DNA of 64,000 nt from Flavobacterium gelatinilyticum. GTDB taxonomy: Bacteria > Bacteroidota > Bacteroidia > Flavobacteriales > Flavobacteriaceae. This document shows, one piece after another, positions 43,197 through 53,316 of this stretch; within the stretch, counting starts at the first letter, position 1, and each line of letters opens with the position of its first letter. The notes beneath the pieces were generated by a model. It did not search any database, was not told the DNA's origin, and was given only the letters and a program-made list of their open reading frames with translations. Position numbers and translations under genes: made by a program. The stretch is taken from assembly GCF_027111295.1 (NCBI RefSeq), contig NZ_CP114287.1, forward strand, positions 4,960,001-5,024,000, in the 5' to 3' direction.

Positions 43197-43961
43197 CTAC
43201 TGGTCAAGCCAATTTTTAAAATTGTTTATTTCCTTTTTGCTTATCATAATAGGGTCACTTTCTACAGGAGGTACATTGAGTATTAATTCAATTTTTTGGT
43301 TAGAATGTTTAACGACTTCTTTGATAATTTCACGGTTCACAATGTACTTTCTGTTGACCTTAAAAAACGTAAATGGGTCAAGACTGTTGATAATATCTGT
43401 AAGTGTATTATTATATAAGTAGCTGTTTCCGGATTTTACATAAATGAATAGATGTTTTCCTGAGGCGGCAAAATAGGTAATTTCGGACTCATTTACAGAG
43501 ATCATTTTATACCCGTGATTGACCAAAAAGTGACGCTGAATCTTGTTTGTTTCCGGATTTTCGATTGTAACCAGCGATTCCAGAGTAGCATCCGGAGTAA
43601 AGGTTTTTCTTATTTTTTTGAATTTATTAAGTGCTTCAAAGAGTTCTTCTTCTTCAAAAGGTTTTAAAAGATAATCTATTGTGAAGTGTTTAAAAACCGA
43701 AATGGCATATTTGTCATAAGCCGTGATAAAAATTACGGGGCAGGAGATTGGGGTTTGTTCAAAAATTTCGAGACTTTTTCCGTCACCCAGATGAATGTCC
43801 ATAAAAGCAAGATCGACATTATTTTTGCTGAAAAATTCGACGGCTTCTTTTATAGATCTTAAAACTGTTATTGAAGCGATAGAGATAACATCTTGTTGTT
43901 CTAAAATAGATTTTAGGTAATTAGAAGCAAGGTGTTCGTCTTCAACAATGGCAATTTTCAT
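43197..43961 (-). CDS. LytTR family response regulator
   Basis: This 254-residue protein has an N-terminal receiver (about 1-120) with acidic IVEDEH and the phospho-Asp in LAFMDIHLGDG. A C-terminal LytTR DNA-binding domain (about 150-250) shows RHFLVNHGYKMISVNESEI, GNSYLYNNTLTDIINSLDPFTFFKVNRKYIVN (split), and PVESDPIMISKKEINNFKNWL. It is the usual partner of LytS-type kinases; the kinase at 51710-53293 is of that kind and lies on the other side of the SusC/SusD-protease genes. A TACTTTTG box is 20 bases upstream. Likely target genes include the neighbouring susC, but this is inference. Confidence 0.88.
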   Translation of the reverse strand: MKIAIVEDEHLASNYLKSILEQQDVISIASITVLRSIKEAVEFFSKNNVDLAFMDIHLGDGKSLEIFEQTPISCPVIFITAYDKYAISVFKHFTIDYLLKPFEEEELFEALNKFKKIRKTFTPDATLESLVTIENPETNKIQRHFLVNHGYKMISVNESEITYFAASGKHLFIYVKSGNSYLYNNTLTDIINSLDPFTFFKVNRKYIVNREIIKEVVKHSNQKIELILNVPPVESDPIMISKKEINNFKNWLDQ

Positions 43962-43978
43962 TTTTTTCTAATTTTCCG

Positions 43979-43986
43979 CAAAAGTA
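43979..43986 (-). promoter_or_regulatory. Possible -7 element of the LytTR regulator gene
   Basis: The minus strand reads TACTTTTG, fitting TAnnTTTG, about 18 bases upstream of the start. It indicates a separate promoter for the regulator. There is no clear -33 box. Confidence 0.45.
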
Positions 43987-44293
43987 GAAAAAAAAGTGAT
44001 TTTAACTTTTTAAGCTTTTAAATGATTATTTAAATCGTTCTAATATTATTTTAATCTTGTAAGTAATAATTTTAATATAGAGTTCGTAAACTCTTATCTT
44101 TAAGTTATATCTTAAAAAAAATTAACAAGTCGAAGAAAATAAAAATATTTTATCTTGTTGTGAGTCTATTTTTGTTAATTATTCAAAACACCCCTTTTTA
44201 TAAGCTGTATTTTTGAATTATTACTATAGTTACCAGGGTAATTTTGGGCTTTTGTTATTGTACTATTTTTGTTATAAAACGGCTAAAAAAAGA
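43987..44293. other. Region between susD and the LytTR gene
   Basis: AT-rich, about 300 bases without an ORF. It is bounded by the susD terminator and the regulator promoter, so the regulator is probably a separate transcript. No repeat or RNA was recognised. Confidence 0.5.
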
Positions 44294-44324
44294 AAAAGGT
44301 CCAGTTTTGCAACTGGACCCTTTT
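44294..44324 (-). terminator. Terminator of susD
   Basis: GGTCCAGTT and AACTGGACC form a nine-pair stem with loop TTGC and A/T runs. It lies 16 bases past the susD stop. Confidence 0.85.
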
Positions 44325-44339
44325 CAGGACTAATAGGTA

Positions 44340-45659
44340 TTATAGATTGGGATTGTTTAATCTCGCTTCTGCCGGGTAAATGATAGTATAGCGCGGATCG
44401 TTTTGTTGTAATGTAAAGTCTTCACCATTGAAAGAGTGAACGATTTGTTTTTGAGATGTTCTTCTCAAATCAAACCAACGCTGCCCTTCTGCGGCAAATT
44501 CACGTTGTCTTTCTGCTAAGATGAAGGTTGTTAAATCTGCAGCATTCATCGCAGTAACATCAGATTCAAGCTGTGTGTATCCAGCTGTAGTGTATCTGTT
44601 TTCGATGAATTTTAAGATTGTAGATTTAGCGTCAGCAATGTTGTTCAGTTTTAATGAAGTTTCTGCTTTTGTTAAATATAACTCAGAAGTTCTGAAAGAA
44701 CATCTTTGGTCATCGTTACCACCTTTTTGGATTCTGAAACGGCTTCCGTTTGCAGAAAAGTAAAGAGGGAAACGTAAGTCAGTAGTTCTTGTATAAGCTC
44801 CAATTAAATCTGGTGAAGCATAAAAAAGACGTTTAAGACCTACAGTGTATCCATCTTCCAAAGCTAAAATTGATTCTTTTGAATCATATTTAGTAGTAAG
44901 AACAGGAGTTGCTTTTAAGTCAACAAGTTCGCTTTTAATTGTTAATGCCTTGTTTGCTGCATCTAATGATTTTTGCCATTGTTGTAAATACAGATAAACA
45001 CGGCTTTCTAAACTATATAATGCTACTTTAGAGAAACGGTAGTTGATACCTTTTACCTGAGATTCAACATTTATAAATTCTCCTGCTTTATTAAGATCAG
45101 AAAGAACTTGATTGTAAACTACTTCAACAGGCTGCGGAACAAAAACTTGCTCTAAATCAATTTCCAAAGCCAATGGTACTCCTTTGTCTGAACCAGAAGT
45201 TGAAGGGTTATAAGGTTTTCCGAAAAGATTAACCAAGTCAAAATAAGCTAAAGCTCTTAAAGCATAAGCTTCACCAAGTAATTGGTTTCTTTCTGGAGAA
45301 TTGTTTAGTTTACCAGGAGCATCATTGATAATTACATTAGTGTAAAAAATCACATTGTATAAAGCTCCATATTGAAATGGTAATGTGTTAGCATCCGGGT
45401 TAGTGTCTTTCCAGATAAAAATATCTTTGTAAAGGTTAATTTCATCACCGAATTCGTCAATTACTAATTCATCAGTACGAACCGCTGTCATCGATTTGTG
45501 TTCAGGATAAGCATGGTATGCCTTTGTTATAACAGCACGGTATTGCTCTAATGTTTCCGGAATAACTCGACCAACAGGCTGAACATCCAGATAGTCATCG
45601 CAGCTTGTTACTGCAATAGCAGCGACAAAAAGTAATATATATTTTGAGATTTTTTTCAT
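44340..45659 (-). CDS. SusD/RagB-like outer-membrane lipoprotein
   Basis: This 439-residue protein has a lipoprotein signal (ILLFVAAIAVTSCDDYLDVQP, Cys at about 20). It shows SusD/RagB text: GRVIPETLEQYRAVITKAY, NVIINDAPGKLNNSPERNQLLGEAYALRALAYFDLVNLFG (TPR-like helices, split), and the C-terminal ERQREFAAEGQRWFDLRRT block. It is the substrate-binding lid of the outer-membrane SusCD pair. No carbohydrate-specific protein is nearby and a protease is, so peptide uptake is plausible. The susC gene precedes it by 11 bases. Confidence 0.9.
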   Translation of the reverse strand: MKKISKYILLFVAAIAVTSCDDYLDVQPVGRVIPETLEQYRAVITKAYHAYPEHKSMTAVRTDELVIDEFGDEINLYKDIFIWKDTNPDANTLPFQYGALYNVIFYTNVIINDAPGKLNNSPERNQLLGEAYALRALAYFDLVNLFGKPYNPSTSGSDKGVPLALEIDLEQVFVPQPVEVVYNQVLSDLNKAGEFINVESQVKGINYRFSKVALYSLESRVYLYLQQWQKSLDAANKALTIKSELVDLKATPVLTTKYDSKESILALEDGYTVGLKRLFYASPDLIGAYTRTTDLRFPLYFSANGSRFRIQKGGNDDQRCSFRTSELYLTKAETSLKLNNIADAKSTILKFIENRYTTAGYTQLESDVTAMNAADLTTFILAERQREFAAEGQRWFDLRRTSQKQIVHSFNGEDFTLQQNDPRYTIIYPAEARLNNPNL

Positions 45660-45670
45660 CTTTAATTTTA

Positions 45671-48600
45671 TTAGAAAGTTACATTACATCCTAAAGTGAA
45701 TGATTTAGGAACTGGTTGAGCATAGATATTTCCAAAAGTTTCAGGGTCAAAGTAACCTTTGTAGTCTGAACTGATTACGAATAAGTTTCTAGCTTCAACA
45801 TTAAGTCTGATACTTGCAATGTTGATTTGATCTGTAAATGATTTAGGGAATGTATATCCTAAACGTACACTGCTTAATCTCATGTAGCTCATCTCACTAG
45901 TCCATGTATCTAAATAACTCAAAGTATTAATTTGATTTCCACCAGAGTACCATAAGTACGCCATGTAAGAATCTCCAGCTGCTAAATCTTTACCGTTAAT
46001 ACCAGGTAAGTTAGAACCTGTATTAGTTGGTGACCATGCATTTAAAATGTCTCTGCTGTAGTTTTGTCCTCTGTCTACAGTTGTTCCGTTGTATGGAGGA
46101 GTTCTTGTTACAGTCTGCTTAATGTTGAAAGAAGCAGCAATTGCAAGATCAAAGTTTTGTACTTTAAATGTATTTGTGATACCTCCGGTAAACTTAGGAT
46201 CTCTGTCTCCTAAATAAACGAATAAATCTCTAAATTCAGCTGCAGTTAATTTTGACTGTGTAATTTCTCCAGGGAAGAAGTCAGCATAAGGATCATATAA
46301 ACCAAAGAATGTTTGAGAGTTTACAGTTTCTCCTTTTTTGTTTACAAATAATGGGTAACCATTTTCGTCGATACCATTTGTTTTAAATCCAAATACAGCG
46401 TTTACTGCATAACCTTCCTGATTTGGTAAATAACTGTTATCTCTTACTTGTAAACGGTCTATGTTACTTTTGTTGTGAGAGAAGTTAATACTTGTATTCC
46501 ATTTGAAATTTGGACGGTCAAAGTTTTTAGTAGATAAAGTAATCTCGTAACCTTTGTTAGTTACCTGCGCCCAGTTCATATTTGTAAACTCAAAACCATT
46601 TTCGAATGGAAGTGCTCTCATACCAATTAAGTCACTACTTTTTCTTCCGTAAAGATCTGTTATAATGCTGATACGGTTGTTGAATAAACCGATGTCTGCT
46701 CCAACGTTCGTGTTTGTAGTTTTTTCCCAACGTAATTTATCGTTTGGCGGGCTGTCAATTACAATATTTTGCTCTGCTTGTCCAGGAAGAATAACAGATG
46801 AATTGTACTGACCAATAACATAAGGAGATGTACCTTTATCAATATTACCTTGTAAACCGTAAGAAGCACGAAGTCTTAAGTTAGATAATGTTAAGTTATC
46901 TTTTAAGAAGTTTTCTTCTGAAACTGCCCATGAAGCAGATGTTGACCAAAGTGGTAAGTACTTGTATTTTGGATCTACACCAAATAAATCTGAACCATCG
47001 TATCTAACACTTCCAAAAACACTGTACTTTCTGTCGTAAGTATAAGAAGCTGTTGCAAAGAAAGATGCAAATGCATTTTCTTTTTGAGCTTTCGTGTATT
47101 GTATCCAGTCTTTTTCTCTTGCAAAAGATGAATTTGGGAAAATAATCTGCTGTGTAGTTAAGTTTTTATCATCAAAACCAAATCCTTTAGTAGAAATTGT
47201 TGTTACGTAGTTTCTTCTTAATTCGTTACCAACCATTGCTTCAATTTCGTGTTTCTCTCCTAAAGATTTAGAATAGTTCACCATTGTTTTTAAGTTGTAC
47301 TGGAAGAAATCTGTGTTTCCGTTTTGAATAACACCACCAACAGGAAGGAAGTAGTTTTGTACTCCACCGCTAAAGTAGCTTGATTTCTCTCTTACGTTTC
47401 TTGTGTAATAGGTGTCTTTACCAGCGAATTTTTCACTAGATGAATTATCTAATTGTAAACCTAATTGAGAAGTTACTTTTAAGTCTTTAGTAACTTTATA
47501 TTCAGCATCAAATAAAGCTTTTACAGCTCTGGTTTTTAAATCGTAAGAAGTATTAGCTCTTTCTTCTAAGAAGTTGAAAGGTACCTTACGATCTGAGTAT
47601 CCAACGATATCCGGATCATATTTGTAACTTCCGTCTTCGTTATATGCAGTGAAGTAAGGGTTTACGTTTCTTGAATAATTAGAAGGACTTGTAAACGCAT
47701 TAATATCAGTTACATATGATGTACTTGTGTTTTCAGAACCAAAAATACCAATACCAACTTTGAATTTATCTGTAATTTCGTAGTTGTTTTTTAATGTTAA
47801 GTTGTAACGTTTGAAACCAGTTCCTACAGTAGTTCCTCTTTCATCATAGTATCCTAAAGAGAAATAGTAATCTGATTTTTCACCACCACCAGATAAACTT
47901 AAACCGTGCTGCGTGTTGATGGCAGTTTGGTATAATAAGTTACCCCAGTTTGTATTGTTGTTTCTTAAAGTATTGATTGATTGTTGTGTTTCAGGGCTCA
48001 AATTAGAGAATCCGCCTGCTCTGTAAGCAGTTAATTCATTTGACGCGTTTAAGATTCGCATAACATCACCACCATCAGCTCTGTATGTTAACTCTTCACG
48101 TCCTGCAAGACCAAGTTCAAAATCAACTTTTTCACTTGAATTCATTAAGTTTAATTTAGAAAACTCAGGTCTTTGTGTAATAAAGGTATTTGTGTTAAAG
48201 CTTACAACCATTTTACCAGCTTTACCTTTTTTAGTTGTTACAACGATTACACCATTTGCAGCACGAGCACCGTAAATAGCCGTTGCAGCAGCATCTTTTA
48301 AGATTGTAATATCTTTAATATCGTCAGGGTTTAAACCAGCGATAGAGTAGTTGTTTAATACATCGATATTATCTTTATCGAAGTTTTTAGGAACATCATT
48401 ACTTTCTAATGGTAATCCGTCAAGTACCCATAACGGATCTTGTGTACCATTAAGAGAGGCAGTACCCCTGATTCTAATTTTTGCAGGTGCTCCAGGTGCT
48501 CCAGAAGGCGTACTTACAGCAACCCCCGCAATTTGTCCTACTAATAACTGGTCAATACTAGAAACCCCTGTTTGCTGGATTGCAGCCATGTCAATTTTTG

Positions 48601-49009
48601 TAACCGCAGCAGTAAGTTTTCTTTTCTCAATTTTTTGGTAACCAGTTACAACAACCTCCTGAAGTTTTGCTGTTTCAGACTTTAAGTTAATTGTATAGTT
48701 TTTTTGTGCATCAAGTTCAAGAGTGTACGATTTGTATCCCATGAAAGTAACACGTAAAGAAGTAACTTTTTTTCCTATTTTCAAGCTGAATTTACCATCG
48801 AAATCTGTAGTTGTTCCGATAGATTCACTCTGGATAATACCTGCCATGGCAGTTTTGTTTGAGATCGAATTGTTCTCAACGAAGATTGAGGCACCAGGTA
48901 TTGGCGACTGATCTGCTTCGTCCAGAATGATCCCCGTAATAGTTCGGGTTTCCTGCGAGTAACCTGCGATGGCCAGGAACAGCAGTAAGGCATGTAGAAT
49001 TTTTTTCAT
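45671..49009 (-). CDS. SusC/RagA TonB-linked outer-membrane transporter
   Basis: This 1112-residue protein has a signal peptide and a carboxypeptidase-regulatory-like domain (about 20-120) with an unusual insert: after ASIFVENNSISNKTAMAG the sequence continues IIQSESIGTTTDFDGKFSL. It then has the TonB box region LQEVVVTGYQ, plug (about 130-260, GQIAGVAVSTPSGAPGAPAK, then KDAAATAIYGARAANGVIVV), and a large barrel ending SFTLGCNVTF. It imports nutrient bound by SusD using TonB energy. It lies 19 bases downstream of the protease and 11 bases upstream of susD. Confidence 0.93.
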   Translation of the reverse strand: MKKILHALLLFLAIAGYSQETRTITGIILDEADQSPIPGASIFVENNSISNKTAMAGIIQSESIGTTTDFDGKFSLKIGKKVTSLRVTFMGYKSYTLELDAQKNYTINLKSETAKLQEVVVTGYQKIEKRKLTAAVTKIDMAAIQQTGVSSIDQLLVGQIAGVAVSTPSGAPGAPAKIRIRGTASLNGTQDPLWVLDGLPLESNDVPKNFDKDNIDVLNNYSIAGLNPDDIKDITILKDAAATAIYGARAANGVIVVTTKKGKAGKMVVSFNTNTFITQRPEFSKLNLMNSSEKVDFELGLAGREELTYRADGGDVMRILNASNELTAYRAGGFSNLSPETQQSINTLRNNNTNWGNLLYQTAINTQHGLSLSGGGEKSDYYFSLGYYDERGTTVGTGFKRYNLTLKNNYEITDKFKVGIGIFGSENTSTSYVTDINAFTSPSNYSRNVNPYFTAYNEDGSYKYDPDIVGYSDRKVPFNFLEERANTSYDLKTRAVKALFDAEYKVTKDLKVTSQLGLQLDNSSSEKFAGKDTYYTRNVREKSSYFSGGVQNYFLPVGGVIQNGNTDFFQYNLKTMVNYSKSLGEKHEIEAMVGNELRRNYVTTISTKGFGFDDKNLTTQQIIFPNSSFAREKDWIQYTKAQKENAFASFFATASYTYDRKYSVFGSVRYDGSDLFGVDPKYKYLPLWSTSASWAVSEENFLKDNLTLSNLRLRASYGLQGNIDKGTSPYVIGQYNSSVILPGQAEQNIVIDSPPNDKLRWEKTTNTNVGADIGLFNNRISIITDLYGRKSSDLIGMRALPFENGFEFTNMNWAQVTNKGYEITLSTKNFDRPNFKWNTSINFSHNKSNIDRLQVRDNSYLPNQEGYAVNAVFGFKTNGIDENGYPLFVNKKGETVNSQTFFGLYDPYADFFPGEITQSKLTAAEFRDLFVYLGDRDPKFTGGITNTFKVQNFDLAIAASFNIKQTVTRTPPYNGTTVDRGQNYSRDILNAWSPTNTGSNLPGINGKDLAAGDSYMAYLWYSGGNQINTLSYLDTWTSEMSYMRLSSVRLGYTFPKSFTDQINIASIRLNVEARNLFVISSDYKGYFDPETFGNIYAQPVPKSFTLGCNVTF

Positions 49010-49028
49010 GTTTTGGGTTGTGTAATTA

Positions 49029-51623
49029 TTAAAAGGTTGTATTATTCAAAGCTTTTTCGATTCGTTGTATCAAATCGCGGTAATGGTTTTGGGTAGACAA
49101 ATCTCCTGTGCTCTTTTTTAGTTTTACTAACTGAAGCACTTTTGTTAATTCGCCTTTTTTATCTGAAGTTACTTCTGTAACTCTTTTTAAGAAATAATTA
49201 TTAATGTTTCTCGCTGTATGCGTATCGTCTAAAGAACATAAATGAGGCATTTGTAATGTTTCTTTTATTTCGATTACTTTTTTAGGATCCGTTTTTTCAA
49301 ATAATTTATTTGTCGAAACAATTAAAACATCAACATAATTCTTTTGAGTCATACGCTCCAGAATAGTAAGTGATTTGTTTTGGATAGTCCCTGCAAATAC
49401 ACTCTGATGCATTTTTTTAAACAACTCATTTACGGTAAAAACCTTCTCATTGGTTTTGTTTTGCTGATATAATTCATTTTCTGTCATTCGAAGCAAACGC
49501 TCATCGCTGAATAGACTATAAATGATTTCATATTGTAATTCTCTTGATAGTGTGTAAGGTGTATATTCAAAAGGTCCAAGAGGAGAATCTTTCAGCGGAT
49601 TTGTTTTGTCTATAATGTCGTTGAAAAACAGCCACTTCGGAATTGTAATTACATTTTTAACTAAATAATCTGCAGCTCTTTTCTGCATTGCTGCAGGAAC
49701 CGGAACATAGCTTTGCTGGTTGTCGCCGTGAACTGTTTGATTTAAGTAAATACCGCCAATATTGGTTAATACATGACGATTGTACATAAACCATTGTCCG
49801 ATAGTTCCAATATACAGTTTTCCGGTTTCGTAATAAGACTGATCTTTGTCGTACGACCAGCTTAAGATATTGTCTACAACACGTTTTAAGTTTTTCAAAC
49901 CGTACTCGCTTGCTTTTACAGCATCATTTCCTAAATCTTCAGATTGTGAACGAGGATCAATTGCTCCAGATTGCTGTTCACCGTAAAAGTAAATCGGATC
50001 ATTTTGATGTTTTGTAATGGCTTCATTCAGTTTTGCTGTTTCGTTATCATTTGGTCCGTACCATCTGTAACCCCATTCGATAGCGTATTTATCATATTCT
50101 CCAATTTTTGGAGTGATAGCTGTAACATTATCTTCAGGCTGTGCAACATAATTGTATCGGGCATAATCCATGATAGAAGGAGCAGTACCGCCCATTTTTG
50201 CCGTAAATTCTTTAGAACGTAAAGACTCAACATCATAAGCGAAAGAAGCACCCATATTGTGTTTTAAACCAAATGTGTGTCCAACTTCGTGAGACGATAC
50301 AAAACGAATCGCTTCTCCCATGTGTTCATCACTAAATTTGTTTCCTCTTGCTTTCGGGTCGATTGGTCCTGTCTGGATACGCATCCAGCTGTGAAGCGAA
50401 GTCATAACATTGTGCCACCAGATAATATCGGCCTCGATAATTTCACCGCTTCTTGGGTCAACCACAGATGGCCCCATTGCATTTGATTGTGGAGATGCTG
50501 CATACGTAATAACAGAATAACGTACATCATCAATATCAAAATCTAAATCTTGCTCAGTAGGTTCTTTTGCTATAATAGCATTTTTAAAACCAGCTCTTTC
50601 AAAAGCTGCCTGCCAATCGTGTACTCCATCAATAATGTATTGTCTCCACTGTTTTGGAGTAGACGGGTCGATGTAATAAACGATTGGTTTTTTCGGCTCT
50701 ACTAATTCACCTTTTAAATAACGTTCTTCATCTTCTTTTTTAGGTTCTAAACGCCAGCGGGTAATCAATTCTTTTTCAAGCATTGCCTGCTGTGCATCGG
50801 CGAAATACCAATGCTTTTCAGTAAAATAACCTATTCTGTTGTCAGAAAAACGTGGTTTCATTGGAGTTTTGTCCAATAAAATAATATTACTTGTAACGCC
50901 AAGCGTAATCGGTACTGATGGTCCGCCGTCGCTTAATGAAGTTGTAATCTGTGATTTTACAACAATGTTTTTAGGGAAAGATTTTAATCCTTCGATATAA
51001 GATAACTCAGATTTTGCAGAACCTCTAACGCCAACGCTGCCAAAAACATCATTGAAACTTTTTTGTTTTCCGTCAAAAATCTTGTTTACTTTAATTACTA
51101 CAGCACTCGAATCGTTGTTTTTGGTTTCAATGTCAAAAACTTCAATAATAGATTGTGCAAAATTATCAATAACAGATGCTGTAATGGCATCTTCTTTAGG
51201 AGAAGAAACTTTAGGAACATACGACTTAACCCAAACTTTCTTTGCAATAGTATCTTTATAAAAGGAAATGACTTTGTTTTCGTAATTCATTCCTTTGTTT
51301 AATCCATTTTCATTGATTTCAAAAGGAACCTGAGATATTTTATTTACAACCAGGAAATCTCTTTTAAACAAACTATCCTGAATTTCAAAATACACATCGG
51401 TTTTAACCTGAATAATGTTGAATAGTCCTTTTTTAATTGTTCCCTTTTTTATCAGGTCACTATATTTTTTACCTTTTTTGGCGTCAGTAGAATCTTTTTT
51501 TACTAATTCACTCTCCGTGTCTTTTTTCTTTTTCTTTTGCGAAACGACTGTAACAGGAATGAATAATAATAAAATTAGTAAGCAGAATAATTTTACATTA
51601 TGCAGGAATGCCTTTTCCTTCAT
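49029..51623 (-). CDS. Secreted zinc metalloprotease (DUF5117/DUF5118-type)
   Basis: This 864-residue protein has a signal peptide (LFCLLILLLFIPVTVVS) and a Lys-rich post-signal stretch. The DUF5118/DUF5117 regions lie at about 40-290. A metzincin-like active site SSHEVGHTFGLKHNMG (about residue 455) follows the HExxHxxGxxH rule, and then SIMDYARYNYV supplies the Met-turn. The C-terminal third is conserved with the family (TPYTLSRELQYEIIYSLFSDERLLR). It is probably an outer-membrane or periplasmic endopeptidase feeding the adjacent SusCD. It lies 86 bases downstream of the kinase gene and 19 bases upstream of susC. Confidence 0.88.
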   Translation of the reverse strand: MKEKAFLHNVKLFCLLILLLFIPVTVVSQKKKKKDTESELVKKDSTDAKKGKKYSDLIKKGTIKKGLFNIIQVKTDVYFEIQDSLFKRDFLVVNKISQVPFEINENGLNKGMNYENKVISFYKDTIAKKVWVKSYVPKVSSPKEDAITASVIDNFAQSIIEVFDIETKNNDSSAVVIKVNKIFDGKQKSFNDVFGSVGVRGSAKSELSYIEGLKSFPKNIVVKSQITTSLSDGGPSVPITLGVTSNIILLDKTPMKPRFSDNRIGYFTEKHWYFADAQQAMLEKELITRWRLEPKKEDEERYLKGELVEPKKPIVYYIDPSTPKQWRQYIIDGVHDWQAAFERAGFKNAIIAKEPTEQDLDFDIDDVRYSVITYAASPQSNAMGPSVVDPRSGEIIEADIIWWHNVMTSLHSWMRIQTGPIDPKARGNKFSDEHMGEAIRFVSSHEVGHTFGLKHNMGASFAYDVESLRSKEFTAKMGGTAPSIMDYARYNYVAQPEDNVTAITPKIGEYDKYAIEWGYRWYGPNDNETAKLNEAITKHQNDPIYFYGEQQSGAIDPRSQSEDLGNDAVKASEYGLKNLKRVVDNILSWSYDKDQSYYETGKLYIGTIGQWFMYNRHVLTNIGGIYLNQTVHGDNQQSYVPVPAAMQKRAADYLVKNVITIPKWLFFNDIIDKTNPLKDSPLGPFEYTPYTLSRELQYEIIYSLFSDERLLRMTENELYQQNKTNEKVFTVNELFKKMHQSVFAGTIQNKSLTILERMTQKNYVDVLIVSTNKLFEKTDPKKVIEIKETLQMPHLCSLDDTHTARNINNYFLKRVTEVTSDKKGELTKVLQLVKLKKSTGDLSTQNHYRDLIQRIEKALNNTTF

Positions 51624-51709
51624 TTTGGTGTTAAGTTTAAGTTAATTTTCGGCCGAAACTATTCTATAAAACCGCAGAAAAAAAACAAAATGGAGTGAAT
51701 GGCTTTTTT

Positions 51710-53293
51710 TTAGGAGTGAATGGATATTAATGGCAGAATACATACGAATTTGCCGTCTTTTTCTGAGGTCTCAAAAGTGGTTTTTGAATAGAAATTATAG
51801 ATTCCGTTTAGGTAGTTTAATCCAAATTTTGTGCTGGGTTCAATGCGTAATTTCTTTTGTAAATTATTACTGATAATCACCCGGTCTTTCTCGATTACTA
51901 TTTGTGTTGTTAGCGGCGTTTCGTAAGTTGCCTTATTATGTTTGATTACATTTTCGACAGCAATCTGAAAAGCCAGATACGGAATAAATTTATCAAAAGC
52001 TTCTTCGCTTTCAATTTTTATAGAAAAGAACAATTCATCTTTAAAACGGGTTTGCTGCAGAAAGATGTATTTTTCTATAAAAAGCAATTCATGTTTTAAT
52101 GGAACAATATTTTTTTCGGGCGGATCAATTAAATAGCGATAGATGCGCGATAAATTCAGAGTGAATTTCTGCGCAGTCTTCATATCGCTGTCAATTAACA
52201 TATAAAGCGAATTAAGCGAATTAAAAAGAAAATGCGGATTGATCTGTTCTTTTAATTGCTGAAGCTGAATAAGGGCTTTCTGTTTGATGATTTTTTCATT
52301 CTCAACAAGAAGCCTGTTTTTTTCCTTAATTGCAATTCCTTTTTCTTTATAAGCTCTTCTATTAGCATACGAGAACAAATAAAATATAAGAAGAAGCATT
52401 ACGGTTGTAATTGAATAAATCCATGTTGAATATTTTTTAATCAACGCAACATTTTCATCAGTTACATTTTTTGGAAAATTAACGCATATATACCATTTGG
52501 TTCCTTTTACATCGAGCTTTTTTGTAAAACGAATTACATCGAGCTGCAGGAATTCAGACATGGTAACAGTCTGGGTGTATTTTTGTGTTTTGCTGAAAAC
52601 TGTATCCGATGGCTGAATCGACGAAATGGCATAAATATTTTGTCCTATAAAATCAGATTCAGGATGATAAATGCATTTTCCGGTATCATCAAATACAAAA
52701 GCATAATTGGAATCCGAAGCTGTTTTCTGAGCAGTCGAAAAATAGTCATGAAGTTTTTTTAAATTGATGTCGTAACCGTAACGTACAGTTGTGTAGTTTT
52801 TAGAAACCAGTTTAAAATAAATCCTCCACACAGATTCTTTGCCCTTAGGTACAAGAATATTTATATGATTCGAAGTTTTGTTATGAAGTAGAAAATTTTG
52901 GACATCTTTTTTTACAGCTTCAGATGTTGAGTCATTTCCAAACTGAACAGGTTCGTTATTAATCTGAAACCAATTGTTTGTCACCAGCTGATTGATAGAT
53001 TGAACGGAAGACAAGATTTTGATATTCGAGGCTAAATTTTCCTTAGTGCTTATTTTTAAAGCGTGCTTAATCCTGTTTTCATGTTCCAGCAGTTTTGAGA
53101 ATTCCTGCGACATAAATTCGTGTTTCTTAATAAAGTTACGCTGCGACGCTTCTTTGTTCCCTTTTTCGGTAAGATCTGTAATTAAATTACTAAGAATGTA
53201 AACCGAAGATACAGTAAGGAAAATAGTAAACGCTACGTAAATTAAAAACGCACGTCTTGATGTAATTTTTTTTAGTCTAAACTTGAATTTCAA
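51710..53293 (-). CDS. LytS-type sensor histidine kinase with extracellular sensor
   Basis: This 527-residue protein has a TM helix at about 14-36, a Cache-like extracellular region (about 37-285, with YAFVFDDTGKCIYHPESDFIG), and a second TM at about 290-310 (WIYSITTVMLLLIFYLFSY). The LytS-type kinase core follows, with phosphoacceptor QLKEQINPHFLFNSLN (about residue 350) and a short HATPase (about 430-525) with IAVENVIKHN. LytS kinases signal through LytTR regulators, and one lies at 43197. The ligand may be a peptide, given the neighbours. It lies 23 bases downstream of the ABC transporter gene. Confidence 0.88.
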   Translation of the reverse strand: MKFKFRLKKITSRRAFLIYVAFTIFLTVSSVYILSNLITDLTEKGNKEASQRNFIKKHEFMSQEFSKLLEHENRIKHALKISTKENLASNIKILSSVQSINQLVTNNWFQINNEPVQFGNDSTSEAVKKDVQNFLLHNKTSNHINILVPKGKESVWRIYFKLVSKNYTTVRYGYDINLKKLHDYFSTAQKTASDSNYAFVFDDTGKCIYHPESDFIGQNIYAISSIQPSDTVFSKTQKYTQTVTMSEFLQLDVIRFTKKLDVKGTKWYICVNFPKNVTDENVALIKKYSTWIYSITTVMLLLIFYLFSYANRRAYKEKGIAIKEKNRLLVENEKIIKQKALIQLQQLKEQINPHFLFNSLNSLYMLIDSDMKTAQKFTLNLSRIYRYLIDPPEKNIVPLKHELLFIEKYIFLQQTRFKDELFFSIKIESEEAFDKFIPYLAFQIAVENVIKHNKATYETPLTTQIVIEKDRVIISNNLQKKLRIEPSTKFGLNYLNGIYNFYSKTTFETSEKDGKFVCILPLISIHS

Positions 53294-53316
53294 AGAAGTC
53301 TTTATCTGCTTATGAT

